Part shown: piece by piece, positions 1 through 9,422 of the stretch
Position numbering within the stretch: the stretch's first letter is position 1
Layout: each line of letters begins with the position of its first letter
From: Planctomycetota bacterium
GTDB taxonomy: Bacteria > Planctomycetota > Phycisphaerae > UBA1845
DNA: 64,000 nt
NCBI GenBank assembly: GCA_024276605.1
Contig: JAJRWX010000073.1
Span: 1 to 64,000, forward strand
Direction of reading: 5' to 3'
Made by a program: the position numbers and the translations under genes
Notes under the pieces: model-generated
The model's database searches: none
Seen by the model: only the letters and a program-made list of their open reading frames with translations
What the model was told of the DNA's origin: nothing

Positions 1-301
1 AGGGTGGGGGACGGATCTCGCGTCGAAAGACATCACAAGTGCCACAGCCTTGGCACGACACATCCTTCCTCCACCCTTTGCCAGTAGGCAAAGGATGGGG
101 CACCACTGCAATGATCCATTGTCGGGCAATGCCCGACCTACGTGCTATTCTATGTGATCGCGGCGTATATGGCATCCTGAAAACACGGGTCGCTTGCGCT
201 CGCCGCTCGGATTTTATGGGACACCCGCGCCTTCCGGTTGCCAAATCCGTTGCCGGTAGTAAGCTTCGTCCTTCAATGTAGACCCGATGGAGATAAGCTA
301 G
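1..301. repeat. Intergenic stretch with three small palindromes
   Basis: No convincing gene is seen here; the short open frames lack a ribosome binding site and any recognisable domain. Three inverted repeats follow one another: GTGCCA..TGGCAC near 40-57, CCTTTGCC-AGTA-GGCAAAGG near 76-95, and TCGGGC-AAT-GCCCGA near 121-135. They resemble REP-like dispersed palindromes and none has a T-tract, so they are not obvious terminators. The ribosome binding site of the next gene (GGAG) lies at about 289. Confidence 0.5.
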
Positions 302-1492
302 ATGAAGTATGTGGTTGTATTGCCCGATGGAGCATCCGACGAGCCTTTACCGGAGTTGGAAGGCCGAACGCCTTTGGATGTGGCACAAACCCCGAATATG
401 GACTGGGTCTCCTACAACGGGAGGATTGGTCGGGCCGTAACGATTCCGGAGGGATTTATTCCCGCCACGGATGTCGCAACACTTTCCTTATTCGGCTATG
501 ACCCGAAAACATACTACACCGGTCGCGCGCCCCTTGAAGCCGCCGCACAGGGCCTTAGCGCAGGGCCGGACGGGGTCATATTCCGCTGCAACTTCGTTTC
601 CATTATCGATGGCAAAATGGCAGACTTCACTGCCGGACACATCCCGCAGGAAGAAACCAACCGCTTGATCGGCGAACTCAATGAACTTTTCGCCGACGAG
701 GGTCTTGCCTTCCACGCAGGTGTATCCTACCGAAATCTCATGATTACGAACGATTTCCCAAACCCGAAGCTCCGATGCGCGCCCCCGCACGACATCCACA
801 ACCAGCCGGTCGATCAGCATCGACCGCATGGCCCGAACGCAGATCGTCTCGAGGCGATCATGGAGCGCGCGGCCAAGATGCTGGCCGACCACGAAATCAA
901 TCACATCCGGCGTCAGGAGGGACGCAGTCCGGTCAACGGTATCTGGCTCTGGGGGCAAGGCCGACCGACCCAGTTGCCATCACTTCGAAAGCGCTTCGAT
1001 TGCAGTTGTGCGGTGATCACAGCCGTCGACATCATTCGCGGCATCGCGACTTGCATGGGTGCGGAAGTGATCGAAGTTCCTGGCGCGACCGGCTACATTG
1101 ATACGGACTATGAGGCTAAAGGCACTGCAGCCGTGCGGGCACTTGGTCAATATGACATGGTCGTGGCCCATATCGAAGCGCCGGACGAAGCTGCCCACCT
1201 TGGCAATGCGAAAGAGAAAATCTTGGCCTTGGAACGAATTGATCAGCACATCGTCGGCCCGCTGCTCGAAGCAGTACGTGGGTACGACCGGTGGCGCATG
1301 TTGATTGCTCCCGATCACGCTACGTTGGTTGACACTCGAGCGCACTCGGCAGTACCGCCGCCGTGGTGCTTTGCCGGCCCCGGCATTGAGCCGGGCGCGT
1401 GCCGGGGGTTCAGTGAAAAAGAGGCCCAAGCCTCGGGCGTGTTGATCGACCCCGGACATACGTTGATGGAAGAATTCATGCACTCAAACTAA
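302..1492 (+). CDS. apgM: ApgM-family phosphoglycerate mutase, possibly the missing homoserine kinase
   Basis: 396 aa, alkaline-phosphatase-superfamily enzyme of the archaeal-type cofactor-independent phosphoglycerate mutase family. The N-terminus MKYVVVLPDGASDEPL carries the metal-binding Asp of the fold. DVATLSLFGYDP supplies the expected nucleophile Ser/Thr region, and ALGQYDMVVAHIEAPDEAAH and MLIAPDHAT supply later metal ligands. It starts at ATG 302 after GGAG. The stop codon overlaps the start of threonine synthase (TAATG), so the two are translationally coupled. Family members next to threonine genes have been proposed as homoserine kinase replacements, and no ThrB-type kinase is visible here. 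The family call is firm; the choice between glycolytic mutase and homoserine kinase rests on context. Confidence 0.85.
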   Translation: MKYVVVLPDGASDEPLPELEGRTPLDVAQTPNMDWVSYNGRIGRAVTIPEGFIPATDVATLSLFGYDPKTYYTGRAPLEAAAQGLSAGPDGVIFRCNFVSIIDGKMADFTAGHIPQEETNRLIGELNELFADEGLAFHAGVSYRNLMITNDFPNPKLRCAPPHDIHNQPVDQHRPHGPNADRLEAIMERAAKMLADHEINHIRRQEGRSPVNGIWLWGQGRPTQLPSLRKRFDCSCAVITAVDIIRGIATCMGAEVIEVPGATGYIDTDYEAKGTAAVRALGQYDMVVAHIEAPDEAAHLGNAKEKILALERIDQHIVGPLLEAVRGYDRWRMLIAPDHATLVDTRAHSAVPPPWCFAGPGIEPGACRGFSEKEAQASGVLIDPGHTLMEEFMHSN

Positions 1493-2865
1493 TGGTTCCC
1501 ATGATGCCGATCCGCTACTACAGTACAAACCGCAGTGTGCCCGAGGTCACTTTCGACGCGGCCTTGCTCGAAGGACAAGCGAGCGACCGCGGTCTCTATC
1601 TGCCTGACCGGTTCCCGTCGATCACGCCGGAAGAACTGGTCTCATGGACGAATCTGAGCTACTCGGAAATCGCTTTCAACGTGCTAAGCCCGTTTACCGC
1701 CGGTGTTTTCTCTGAAAAACATCTGAAGCAACTCTGCGAGGATGCGTACGACTTCGACGTCCCCATCGAGCATGTCAACGGTAACCATCATATCATGCGA
1801 TTGGATCGTGGGCCGACGGCATCATTCAAGGACTTTGCTGCCCGCATGATGGCACGCTGGATGGGTTCGCTCTTGGATGGTCAGCCAGGAGAGCTGGTGA
1901 TTTTGACGGCTACGTCCGGCGACACGGGCAGCGCTGTGGCCCATGCCTACGAAGGCGTGGATCGTATCCACGTCGTAGTCCTGTTCCCCATCGAGGAGGT
2001 CTCAACACGCCAACGCAAGCAGATGACCACCATTGGCAGTAACGTGACGACTATTGGGATCAACGGCAAGTTCGACGATTGCCAGGCTATGGTCAAATGC
2101 GCGTTTTCCGACCCCGACCTGACAGCCATTCGTCTGACATCAGCCAACTCGATTAACATAGGACGGTTACTACCGCAGAGCGTCTACTACTGCTATGCAT
2201 ATGTAAAGCTGGCCCGGGCAGCCGAGCGCGAACCGATTGTCTTTTCCATTCCTTCGGGCAATTTCGGGAACATGATGGGCGCGGTCATCGCCCGCAAAAT
2301 GGGGTTACCCATCCGTCGGATCATTATAGCCACCAACGCCAACGACGAGGTGCCGGAGTTCTTGCAGACCGGGGACTACCGGAAAGTCGCCCCCTCACGG
2401 CTCTGCATCTCAAACGCCATGAATGTTGGTCATCCATCCAACCTGGCTCGACTTGTAGACGTGTACGGTGGGTGGCTGGACGAAGCCGGCACGCTACAGA
2501 GAGCGCCGGACCTGGATCGTATGCGCGAGGATATTTACGCCGTGAGCATCTCAGATGACCAGACACGTAAGACAATTAAAGACGTACACGACCGCTTCGG
2601 CATACTACTGGAGCCGCACGGCGCGGTTGGGTGGGCGGGCATGGAGCAGTACTTTCGTGACCACCAAGGCGCACGGGAACATTTAACCGTATGCATCGAG
2701 ACTGCGCACCCCGCCAAATTTCCCGACGAGGTCCGATCCATTGTCGGTCTTGATCCCGCCCCACCACCGAGCATCGCCAACCTGGACGAACGTCACGAAG
2801 CATACGATCAGATGTCCTGCGATTACGCCGCGCTGCGCGATTGGCTGCTTTCGCGCTTCGTGTAA
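1492..2865 (+). CDS. thrC: Threonine synthase
   Basis: 457 aa. PLP enzyme converting O-phosphohomoserine to threonine, cytosolic. It begins with the E. coli-type N-terminal domain (IRYYSTNRSVPEVTFDAALL, RGLYLPDRFP). RGPTASFKDFAARMM contains the PLP lysine. ILTATSGDTGSAVAHAY binds phosphate, and IPSGNFGNMMGAVIARKMGLP is typical of the long bacterial/fungal class. The start overlaps the apgM stop; ATG 1501 or 1504 are alternative starts that would lose only a few residues. Coupling to apgM fits consecutive steps if that protein phosphorylates homoserine. Confidence 0.93.
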   Translation: MVPMMPIRYYSTNRSVPEVTFDAALLEGQASDRGLYLPDRFPSITPEELVSWTNLSYSEIAFNVLSPFTAGVFSEKHLKQLCEDAYDFDVPIEHVNGNHHIMRLDRGPTASFKDFAARMMARWMGSLLDGQPGELVILTATSGDTGSAVAHAYEGVDRIHVVVLFPIEEVSTRQRKQMTTIGSNVTTIGINGKFDDCQAMVKCAFSDPDLTAIRLTSANSINIGRLLPQSVYYCYAYVKLARAAEREPIVFSIPSGNFGNMMGAVIARKMGLPIRRIIIATNANDEVPEFLQTGDYRKVAPSRLCISNAMNVGHPSNLARLVDVYGGWLDEAGTLQRAPDLDRMREDIYAVSISDDQTRKTIKDVHDRFGILLEPHGAVGWAGMEQYFRDHQGAREHLTVCIETAHPAKFPDEVRSIVGLDPAPPPSIANLDERHEAYDQMSCDYAALRDWLLSRFV

Positions 2866-2900
2866 CGCAGCATCCCCAAAACGCTACAGTTCAACTCGCG

Positions 2901-4043
2901 CTACACTTCCTTCAACGCCTGTTCAAGGTCCGCAATGATATCTTCGGGGTCTTCGATGCCTACTGAAATCCGAACCAGGCCATCAGTCAGCCCTCGCGCG
3001 TGGCGCTCTTCTTTTGGCACGTCCGCATGAGTCATGGTGGCCGGATGTGTGATCATGGTCTCCACGGCGCCAAGGCTCTCGGCTAAACCACAGAGCTTCA
3101 CGCTGTTCATCACGGTCTTACCCGCCGAGATTCCCCCTACCAATTCAAAGGAGATCATGCCGCTGAAACCATCCATTTGTTTTTTAGCCACGTCATATTG
3201 CGGATGCGACGGCAAACCCGGGTAGGTCACCCGCTCTACCTTAGCGTGCGCCTCCAGAAACTCAGCCACCAGCTGCGCGTTCGACGCATGCTTTTTCATG
3301 CGCAAATGAAGCGTTTTTACGCCGAGCATGGTAAGCCAGCAGTCGAATGGGCTGGGGACCGCGCCGATGGTCTTTTGGATGAACTTCATCTCTTCGAAGA
3401 TGTCCTCTCGATTGGTAATGACCACCCCGCCTATGAGTTGATTGTGCCCGCTCAGATACTTGGTCGTACTATGCAGCACGATATCAGCACCGAGTTCAAG
3501 CGGTCGGAGAAAGACCGGGGTGGCGAATGTCGAATCTACACCGAAGTACAGGTTGTGCGACTTAGCCAGGCGCGCCATAACCTCCACATCCGTGACCTTC
3601 AGCAGCGGATTCGTCGGCGTCTCAACCCAGAGCAGCTTCGTCTCCGGTCGAATCGCCTCCTCCACTTTCTCAGGTTTCGACGTATCAACATAAGTGAAAT
3701 GTAAATTGTACCTGGTGAGTACATTATTGAAGTGACGGGACACACCGCCGTAAACATCATCGGAACAAACGACATGATCACCCGCCTTGAGAAGCTTCAG
3801 ACAGCTATCCACTGAAGCCATGCCGCTTGAAAAACATACGCCGTATTTGCCTCCGTCGAGACTAGCCAACTGATGTTCCAAGGTTTGGCGCGTGGGATTC
3901 GAGGCACGTGTGTAATCGAAACCTTTATCTCTGCCCACTTCTTCAAGAACGTAGGTGGCTGTCTGGTAAATTGGGGGAACAATGGCGCCGGTGGTCGGAT
4001 CCGGCGTAATACCGGCCCGAACGACTTTCGTATCGAACTTCAC
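2901..4043 (-). CDS. Cystathionine gamma-synthase / gamma-lyase family enzyme
   Basis: 380 aa, fold-type I PLP enzyme of the Cys/Met metabolism family. YTRASNPTRQTLEHQLASLDGG and CFSSGMAS form the cofactor pocket, and VLHSTTKYLSGHNQLIGG holds the PLP lysine. The protein begins with a GTG codon (complement of 4041-4043) chosen because AAGGAG lies just upstream. It acts in transsulfuration, either making cystathionine from an activated homoserine ester or cleaving it; sequence alone does not separate MetB from gamma-lyase. It is convergent with thrC with only 35 bases between, so both are homoserine-derived pathways facing each other. Confidence 0.88.
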   Translation of the reverse strand: MKFDTKVVRAGITPDPTTGAIVPPIYQTATYVLEEVGRDKGFDYTRASNPTRQTLEHQLASLDGGKYGVCFSSGMASVDSCLKLLKAGDHVVCSDDVYGGVSRHFNNVLTRYNLHFTYVDTSKPEKVEEAIRPETKLLWVETPTNPLLKVTDVEVMARLAKSHNLYFGVDSTFATPVFLRPLELGADIVLHSTTKYLSGHNQLIGGVVITNREDIFEEMKFIQKTIGAVPSPFDCWLTMLGVKTLHLRMKKHASNAQLVAEFLEAHAKVERVTYPGLPSHPQYDVAKKQMDGFSGMISFELVGGISAGKTVMNSVKLCGLAESLGAVETMITHPATMTHADVPKEERHARGLTDGLVRISVGIEDPEDIIADLEQALKEV

Positions 4044-4969
4044 GTTTCGCTCCTTTTCTTGTTTCGATTGTACATCCGGTAATCATCGGTTTCAGTCCTC
4101 TGAGCTAGACCTGTCGAGAACGCGTTTTCGCGGTGATGACAGTCTGAGCACGCTCAGGTTCTCAAAGCTATGCCTAGAATAATACAACACCTCCCCGACA
4201 ATTCAAAAAGGGTGAGAAGAACGCATTACATGCCGTTCCCCAACCTAATTCCTGGGTCGGTGCTCGGATCGCTTGTCAAACAAACGTAGCGGAGGTCCGC
4301 GTTTAAGGCAACCACAATCCCGCCGGGAACTCCGCAGTCTGGTGTGAGACAGAATCGGTCGATGGGTGACCTCTATGGGCGAACCTCCGTCGAGTAGGCT
4401 GCGGGAAGAAAAATCGTACTTTCCCCAACATCTATTCGGCATCGTCGCAAACGTACACGCCATTCAACCAATTTGATTCGGCCCCATTCATGCATACGGC
4501 ATTTGTTAGCCCACGAATGGCCTCACCATGCCACCACCACGGGGTCCGGCACGTAATCCTGCTTACTTACTTTAACGTAAGGCGACATCTTGGTGACAGA
4601 ATTCTGGCCTAATTCTATCGATTTTATTGGGCGTAAGGCACGGAAATTGCAGGGGAAAGTGCGTTATTCGGGCAATTTCGACGTATGTATAATCAGCGTC
4701 GGTCGCAGTCCGGGTGCCGTGATGCCATCACTGGCAAACATCCTGACATTGGATGAGGTGAATGACTTGAGTAGATTCGCCCAGTCCCTTCCGGTCGGAG
4801 GGACTGTAACGGCAGCCCTGCTCGGAGGGTATATAGCGTAGTGGTAGTGCTCCCATACGAAGGCGAGTGCGCCATCGTCGGTAACCATGAGACAAGTTTT
4901 GTGGTCAAGTACGCAATCAACACGTGACTTGGCTCCATACACAGGCCTCGGGATCTTAGGAGTTAGATC
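4044..4969. other. Long intergenic region without a supported gene
   Basis: About 925 bases. Several short frames exist on both strands but none has a good ribosome binding site with recognisable protein sequence. A stretch near 4828-4855 resembles the D-arm of a tRNA but has no anticodon arm or T-arm after it. The ribosome binding site of the next gene (GGAG, about 4958) lies at the far end. Promoters for both divergent genes must be here, but I could not place them confidently. Confidence 0.5.
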
Positions 4970-5458
4970 ATGACTACCCGTGAGGGATTTAGTCTGCGGC
5001 AATCTCCGATCTTTCATGATATTTCTGATGACGATATCACTACCCTATGTACACAAGGCCGCACGGTTTCGTTCGATGCAGGTTACGTGCTCTTCGAACG
5101 AGGCCAAAGCGCCGAAGAGTTGATGATTCTTCAACATGGCGCGGTCGAGCTTCTGTTTCCCATTTTGATCCTTGGTGTCACCCGCGAGGTCACGATGGAG
5201 GCGAAGCAACCAGGGGCGGTGGTCGCTTGGTCATCGTTAGTCAGCCCCTATCACTTCACACTTAGCGCTCGATGTGCCAGCGATTGTCAACTGCTTAGCT
5301 TTGCACGAAGCGCGCTATATACCTTCTTTGATACCGATCCCCACACGGGATATCTGTTTATGCGAAACTTAGCCGGCGTTATTGGCAGACGCCTTCAAAC
5401 GATGCAAACAATCTGGATGCATGATTTGCAAGCCAGTGCTACGAAGCGATTGGAATAG
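4970..5458 (+). CDS. Cyclic-nucleotide-binding domain protein without DNA-binding domain
   Basis: 162 aa. A single CRP/FNR-type effector beta-roll: LRQSPIFHDISDDDITTLCTQG, then VSFDAGYVLFERGQSAEELMILQHGAVELLF and PGAVVAWSSLV, followed by the long C-helix. There is no helix-turn-helix, so it is not a classical transcription factor. It starts at ATG 4970 after TTAGGAG. It stands first in a same-strand series leading into the electron-transfer operon, 140 bases before the first cytochrome gene. Similar stand-alone cNMP-binding proteins occur beside redox operons; a role as ligand-responsive regulator of the complex is inference. Confidence 0.75.
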   Translation: MTTREGFSLRQSPIFHDISDDDITTLCTQGRTVSFDAGYVLFERGQSAEELMILQHGAVELLFPILILGVTREVTMEAKQPGAVVAWSSLVSPYHFTLSARCASDCQLLSFARSALYTFFDTDPHTGYLFMRNLAGVIGRRLQTMQTIWMHDLQASATKRLE

Positions 5459-5598
5459 CGGCGCCATCCGTCGGCGCCCTTATCGATGAAAGCCGTAAAA
5501 ACCAAGGGCAGTACGAAGTTGCCCGGTTGGCGGCCTGGTGCATGATGGGATTAGTTCTACCGTTGTGACTGGGTTAAGTTCCCTTGGAGGACCAAGCC

Positions 5599-6876
5599 AT
5601 GAGGAATCAACGGTATCTGTCAGTGCATCTAGGTATCGCTACACGTTCTCACCGGGAGAAAGGGCGGGGCCGTTCAGTGGGTGTCACCCTGGCAATCATA
5701 CTCGGATTCAGCGGTTTGGTTCCCGCCTTGGGGCAAATGACCCAAGACACCTCAGCGACATCGGATACGCTACCCAAAATCAACGCAGATGGCTGGACAT
5801 CCGCGGAGGTGTGCGGGGAGTGTCATCAGTCCATCTTTGCGGTTTGGCGAGAATCACTCCATTCTAAGGCGTGGTCCAATCCTATCTTTCAAGCCTCCTA
5901 TCGACGCTGCACCGACACCTTCGGGAAAGAACAAAGCCGCGTATGCCTTTCTTGCCATACCCCGACGATCCGACATGGGAACGACTTCGATGTCGAAAAC
6001 ACGGTCACGTCCGAAGGCATCACCTGCGATTTTTGCCACAGTGTTTCGTCAATCGATTTAAGCGACAAGGCTGATCCGTTTCGTATTACCGTGGGCAAAA
6101 CCAAATACGGCCCATTGCATCATGCCCAGTCACCCGCACATGAAACGATTAACTCGCAGCTTCATACACGCTCGGAGTTTTGTGCCACCTGCCATGAGTA
6201 CCAAAACGCTAACGGTGTGACAATCTTTGGTACTTACAGTGAATGGAAGCAAAGCTCCTACGCCAAGAAAGGGAAACAATGTCAGGACTGTCATATGCCG
6301 CTGGTACCGGGACGTGTGGTGGCGTTGAATGTCAAAAGGAAAACGAACAGCTCGGTAAACTTACATGACATTTCAGGTTCACATGACATCGACCGGGTTC
6401 GGAAAGCCGTCACGCTGGATTTGGTGGGCTATGAGTGGTTAAGCGAACAAGCCTGGGTTTACGTGAAAGTGGCCAATGTGGGAAGCGGACACTGCTTTCC
6501 CACCGGATTGCCCAAACACAAAGCCGTGCTAGAAGTCACTATCCACAATGGTTCTGAATTGGTCGGCAGGCGCGAGATACCGTTCGAGGTGGTCATGTTA
6601 GACAAAGACCGTCGGCTATTGAAACAAGAACATGAGATACTCGTGAAAGCGGCTTCGATTCGTAGCGATACCCGGCTTAAACCTGACGAGGTGAGAATCA
6701 TCGATATTTCGTTCCGAAACATAAAGGCGACGCGGCTCGTTCTAAACGCCCAGCTTTACTACATGTACTCAACCGAAGCACTGGTTGAGAAAGACGGACA
6801 GCAGTTATTCGAACCGGTAGAAATGAAGTTCTTGGTGGCGTCTCGTCGGAGCACAATGAAACCGCTCGGTCACTAG
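5599..6876 (+). CDS. Secreted pentaheme cytochrome c (c554-like)
   Basis: 425 aa. An N-terminal hydrophobic signal segment (about residues 26-45) directs export. Five CxxCH heme sites follow at about residues 72, 116, 143, 195 and 228 (CGECH, CLSCH, CDFCH, CATCH, CQDCH), ending in a beta-rich C-terminal part without hemes. The ATG at 5599 is preferred over an upstream TTG because GGAGG lies at 5586-5590. It opens the operon containing molybdopterin, iron-sulfur and NrfD-like subunits, so it is probably a periplasmic electron donor or acceptor of that complex. The spacing resembles multiheme cytochromes of the c554 type, but the substrate is unknown. Confidence 0.85.
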   Translation: MRNQRYLSVHLGIATRSHREKGRGRSVGVTLAIILGFSGLVPALGQMTQDTSATSDTLPKINADGWTSAEVCGECHQSIFAVWRESLHSKAWSNPIFQASYRRCTDTFGKEQSRVCLSCHTPTIRHGNDFDVENTVTSEGITCDFCHSVSSIDLSDKADPFRITVGKTKYGPLHHAQSPAHETINSQLHTRSEFCATCHEYQNANGVTIFGTYSEWKQSSYAKKGKQCQDCHMPLVPGRVVALNVKRKTNSSVNLHDISGSHDIDRVRKAVTLDLVGYEWLSEQAWVYVKVANVGSGHCFPTGLPKHKAVLEVTIHNGSELVGRREIPFEVVMLDKDRRLLKQEHEILVKAASIRSDTRLKPDEVRIIDISFRNIKATRLVLNAQLYYMYSTEALVEKDGQQLFEPVEMKFLVASRRSTMKPLGH

Positions 6877-6984
6877 CGCAAGCTCTATTTTTCTGTTGCG
6901 ATCGAGTCTTAAGTTTTTCCCGATGGAGCGACTCGATACAACCAAACACGATAGGTCAGAACGCTATCAGCGGAAGGCTTGGAC

Positions 6985-9402
6985 ATGAAGGATTGGCTCA
7001 ACTTAGATCGTCGTGACTTTCTAGCCGCTCTGGGCGCCACCTACGGTACTGCAGCGTGCGCTATTGCTGCTCCACGTTCGTGGTTTCTCGACTACTCTAC
7101 GACCGAAGACAGTTCCCCGCGCGAACGGTTCGTCAATACGTTGTGTCCCATGTGTCCCGGTGGATGTGGATTGAAAATTCGCGTGGTTCACGAATGTGCA
7201 GTGGGTGTTCGCGGCAATAAGAATCACCCAATCAATCGTGGCGGCCTCTGCTCGCGTGCGTCGGTCGTTCTACAAGACCTTTACAATCCCGACCGTTTGC
7301 ATCGCCCAATGCGGTCCGTTGGTGGGCGGGGTTCAGGCAAGTGGGAGCCGATCGATTGGAACACCGCCACCGATATCATCGCCGATAAGTTGCGGACGGT
7401 CCGAGAGCAATCTCCGCAGTCGCTTTGCACTGTGCTGGGGCGAGATCGCGGACTGACCAGGATGGCATGGCAACGGTTTATGAGGGCCTTCGGGTCGCCG
7501 AATTTGATTGATGCTTTTCCCGATGACAACCTCGACGTACACCCTGCGGTCTTGGCCACACAAGGTATTCAGCAACGGCTCGGGTACGACATCGCCAACG
7601 CTTCCTACATACTTTCATTCTCCAGCGGTTGGCTCGACGCCCATTGGTCTTCAGAACAGGCAGCCCGCGCTTTCGCAGAGTTCCGTCGCGGTCGTTCCGG
7701 ATTCCGGCCAAAGTGGGTCCACATCGAACCGCGTCACTCACTGACGGGAATCAAAGCGGATGAATGGCTTCCGATCCGCCCCGGCACGGAAGGGACACTA
7801 GCCTTGGGGATCGCTCACGTTCTGATCCGCGAGGGTTTATACGATCGCGAGTTTGTGGAGCAGCGCAGTTACGGGTTTGAGGATTGGGTGGATCGGCAGG
7901 GTGTGAACCGCTTGGGATTTCGACGAATGGTTCTGCAAGACTATGCGCCGGTTAAGGTTCAGGAACTAACGGGCGTCCCCGAAGGTGACATTTTTCGAAT
8001 TGCCCGTGAATTCAGTGTTAATAGGCCCGCTGTCGCCCTGGGCTTCGACGGCGGCGGCTGTGGCTCGTCAGCAACCTATGATCGCATGGCCATTCATTGT
8101 CTCAACGCACTGGTCGGCAGTCTTGACGTTACCGGTGGGGTCACCATCTTTCAAGAATTCTCGTTGCTTGACGATACACACGAACTCAACTCGGTGGCGT
8201 CACGAGGTTTATCATCACCGCGACTGGACGGACCTGTGGACCAACGCCGATTGGCGACAAGCGCAATCGACCTTCTCGCCGACGCCATCGAGCATGGTCA
8301 ACCATATTCTACTGAAGCATTGTTTCTGATTGACGCTAATCCCGTATTTTCCCTGGCCGAAGGAAAACGACTCAGCGCCGCCCTTTCAAGCGTTACATTT
8401 GTGGTCGCAGTCTCCGGCTATCACGACGACAGCAACCGTCACGCTGACTTGATACTTCCGCTGTTACACGGACTCCATCGGTGGGACTTTAATCTCGGGC
8501 ATACGTTGACTGGGCATTCCGTGGTAACCGTTTCACAACCGGCCATGGATCCGCCGTCTGGATCGCGTCCACCCTATGACATCGTTAGGGCATTAGCCGG
8601 GCGATTGGGCGAAGACATGGTAAGCGTCCTGCCTTGGTCAACCAGCAAGGAGGTTGTCGACACGGTGTGCCGCGAACTCTTCGACGCGAGTAAGGGTGCG
8701 GCCTTTGGTCCGGCCAACGAAGATAGTTGGGCACAATTGTTAGAGAGCCGTGGCTGGCGTGCGCCGTTCGCCAATAACTATGAGGAGTTCAAGCGCGACG
8801 TTCTCGACGGTGGTGGGTGGACGGATCCAATTTACTTCCATCGCGAGTGGGATCGCGTCTTCCGATCGCCCTCCGGAAAGTTCGCCTTCAGCTCCGTTTA
8901 TCTGGATCACTCATTTAAGGCGTTACCGGAAACAAACGAGGTATTTGATCGCGATCGGCGCTGTCTTCCGAATTGTCGGACACAGCGGCGCGAGCGCGAC
9001 AAGACCTATCCACTGGATCTGTATGTCTATTCATTACCTAACTTGGTCGCGGTATCGAGTCCAAATCTTCCGTGGCTCAACGACATCGCCGGCGCTTACA
9101 TGTTCGAGAAATGGCGAACGTGGGTGGAAATCCACCCGCAAACTGCGGAGCGCTTAGAAGTAGGGGCGCACGACAGCGTCGAAGTTTGCACGCCGCAAAG
9201 TCGGCTTGTCTTACCTGTAAAAATCTATTCAGGCCTGATGCCGGACGTTATTGCGATTCCCTTCGGCTTTGGTCATAAATCGGGCGGGCGTTGGTGTAAA
9301 GGGATCGGCGAGAACCCTGCGGAACTCGTCACCCCTCACCTCGATCCGTTAACGGGTAAATCCTTATGGACTGCAACGCGGGCGGCTATTCGCAAGATAT
9401 GA
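6985..9402 (+). CDS. Molybdopterin oxidoreductase-like catalytic subunit (QrcB/ActB1-like)
   Basis: 805 aa from ATG 6985, which has GGAAGG seven bases upstream; the upstream TTG is ignored. A twin-arginine signal is present (DRRDFLAALG, residues 8-17). The N-terminal [4Fe-4S] site is Cys54, Cys57, Cys61 and Cys89. The remainder matches the DMSO-reductase family, ending with a molydopterin-dinucleotide-binding domain (VEIHPQTAERLEVGAHDSVEV). In the region where Mo ligands usually sit (DDNLDVHPAVLATQG) I see no Cys or Ser ligand. This suggests either an Asp ligand or, as in QrcB and ActB, a non-catalytic subunit. With the next two genes it forms a complex iron-sulfur molybdoenzyme core. Confidence 0.88.
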   Translation: MKDWLNLDRRDFLAALGATYGTAACAIAAPRSWFLDYSTTEDSSPRERFVNTLCPMCPGGCGLKIRVVHECAVGVRGNKNHPINRGGLCSRASVVLQDLYNPDRLHRPMRSVGGRGSGKWEPIDWNTATDIIADKLRTVREQSPQSLCTVLGRDRGLTRMAWQRFMRAFGSPNLIDAFPDDNLDVHPAVLATQGIQQRLGYDIANASYILSFSSGWLDAHWSSEQAARAFAEFRRGRSGFRPKWVHIEPRHSLTGIKADEWLPIRPGTEGTLALGIAHVLIREGLYDREFVEQRSYGFEDWVDRQGVNRLGFRRMVLQDYAPVKVQELTGVPEGDIFRIAREFSVNRPAVALGFDGGGCGSSATYDRMAIHCLNALVGSLDVTGGVTIFQEFSLLDDTHELNSVASRGLSSPRLDGPVDQRRLATSAIDLLADAIEHGQPYSTEALFLIDANPVFSLAEGKRLSAALSSVTFVVAVSGYHDDSNRHADLILPLLHGLHRWDFNLGHTLTGHSVVTVSQPAMDPPSGSRPPYDIVRALAGRLGEDMVSVLPWSTSKEVVDTVCRELFDASKGAAFGPANEDSWAQLLESRGWRAPFANNYEEFKRDVLDGGGWTDPIYFHREWDRVFRSPSGKFAFSSVYLDHSFKALPETNEVFDRDRRCLPNCRTQRRERDKTYPLDLYVYSLPNLVAVSSPNLPWLNDIAGAYMFEKWRTWVEIHPQTAERLEVGAHDSVEVCTPQSRLVLPVKIYSGLMPDVIAIPFGFGHKSGGRWCKGIGENPAELVTPHLDPLTGKSLWTATRAAIRKI

Positions 9403-9422
9403 CCGACGTCGTCACCTTTTGA

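Noticed and set aside
39-281. 80-codon frame at the window start
   Set aside because: It crosses three palindromes, has no ribosome binding site and shows no domain.
4828-4900. tRNA-like sequence (GGTATATAGCGTAGTGGTAG...)
   Set aside because: Only the D-arm resembles a tRNA; there is no acceptor complement, anticodon arm or GGTTCGA T-loop afterwards.
4590-5017. Overlapping frames on both strands before the cNMP gene
   Set aside because: No ribosome binding sites and low-information sequence; the minus-strand frame overlaps the start of a clear gene.
5538-5867. 109-codon frame overlapping the pentaheme cytochrome
   Set aside because: Out of frame with the five CxxCH sites and without a ribosome binding site.
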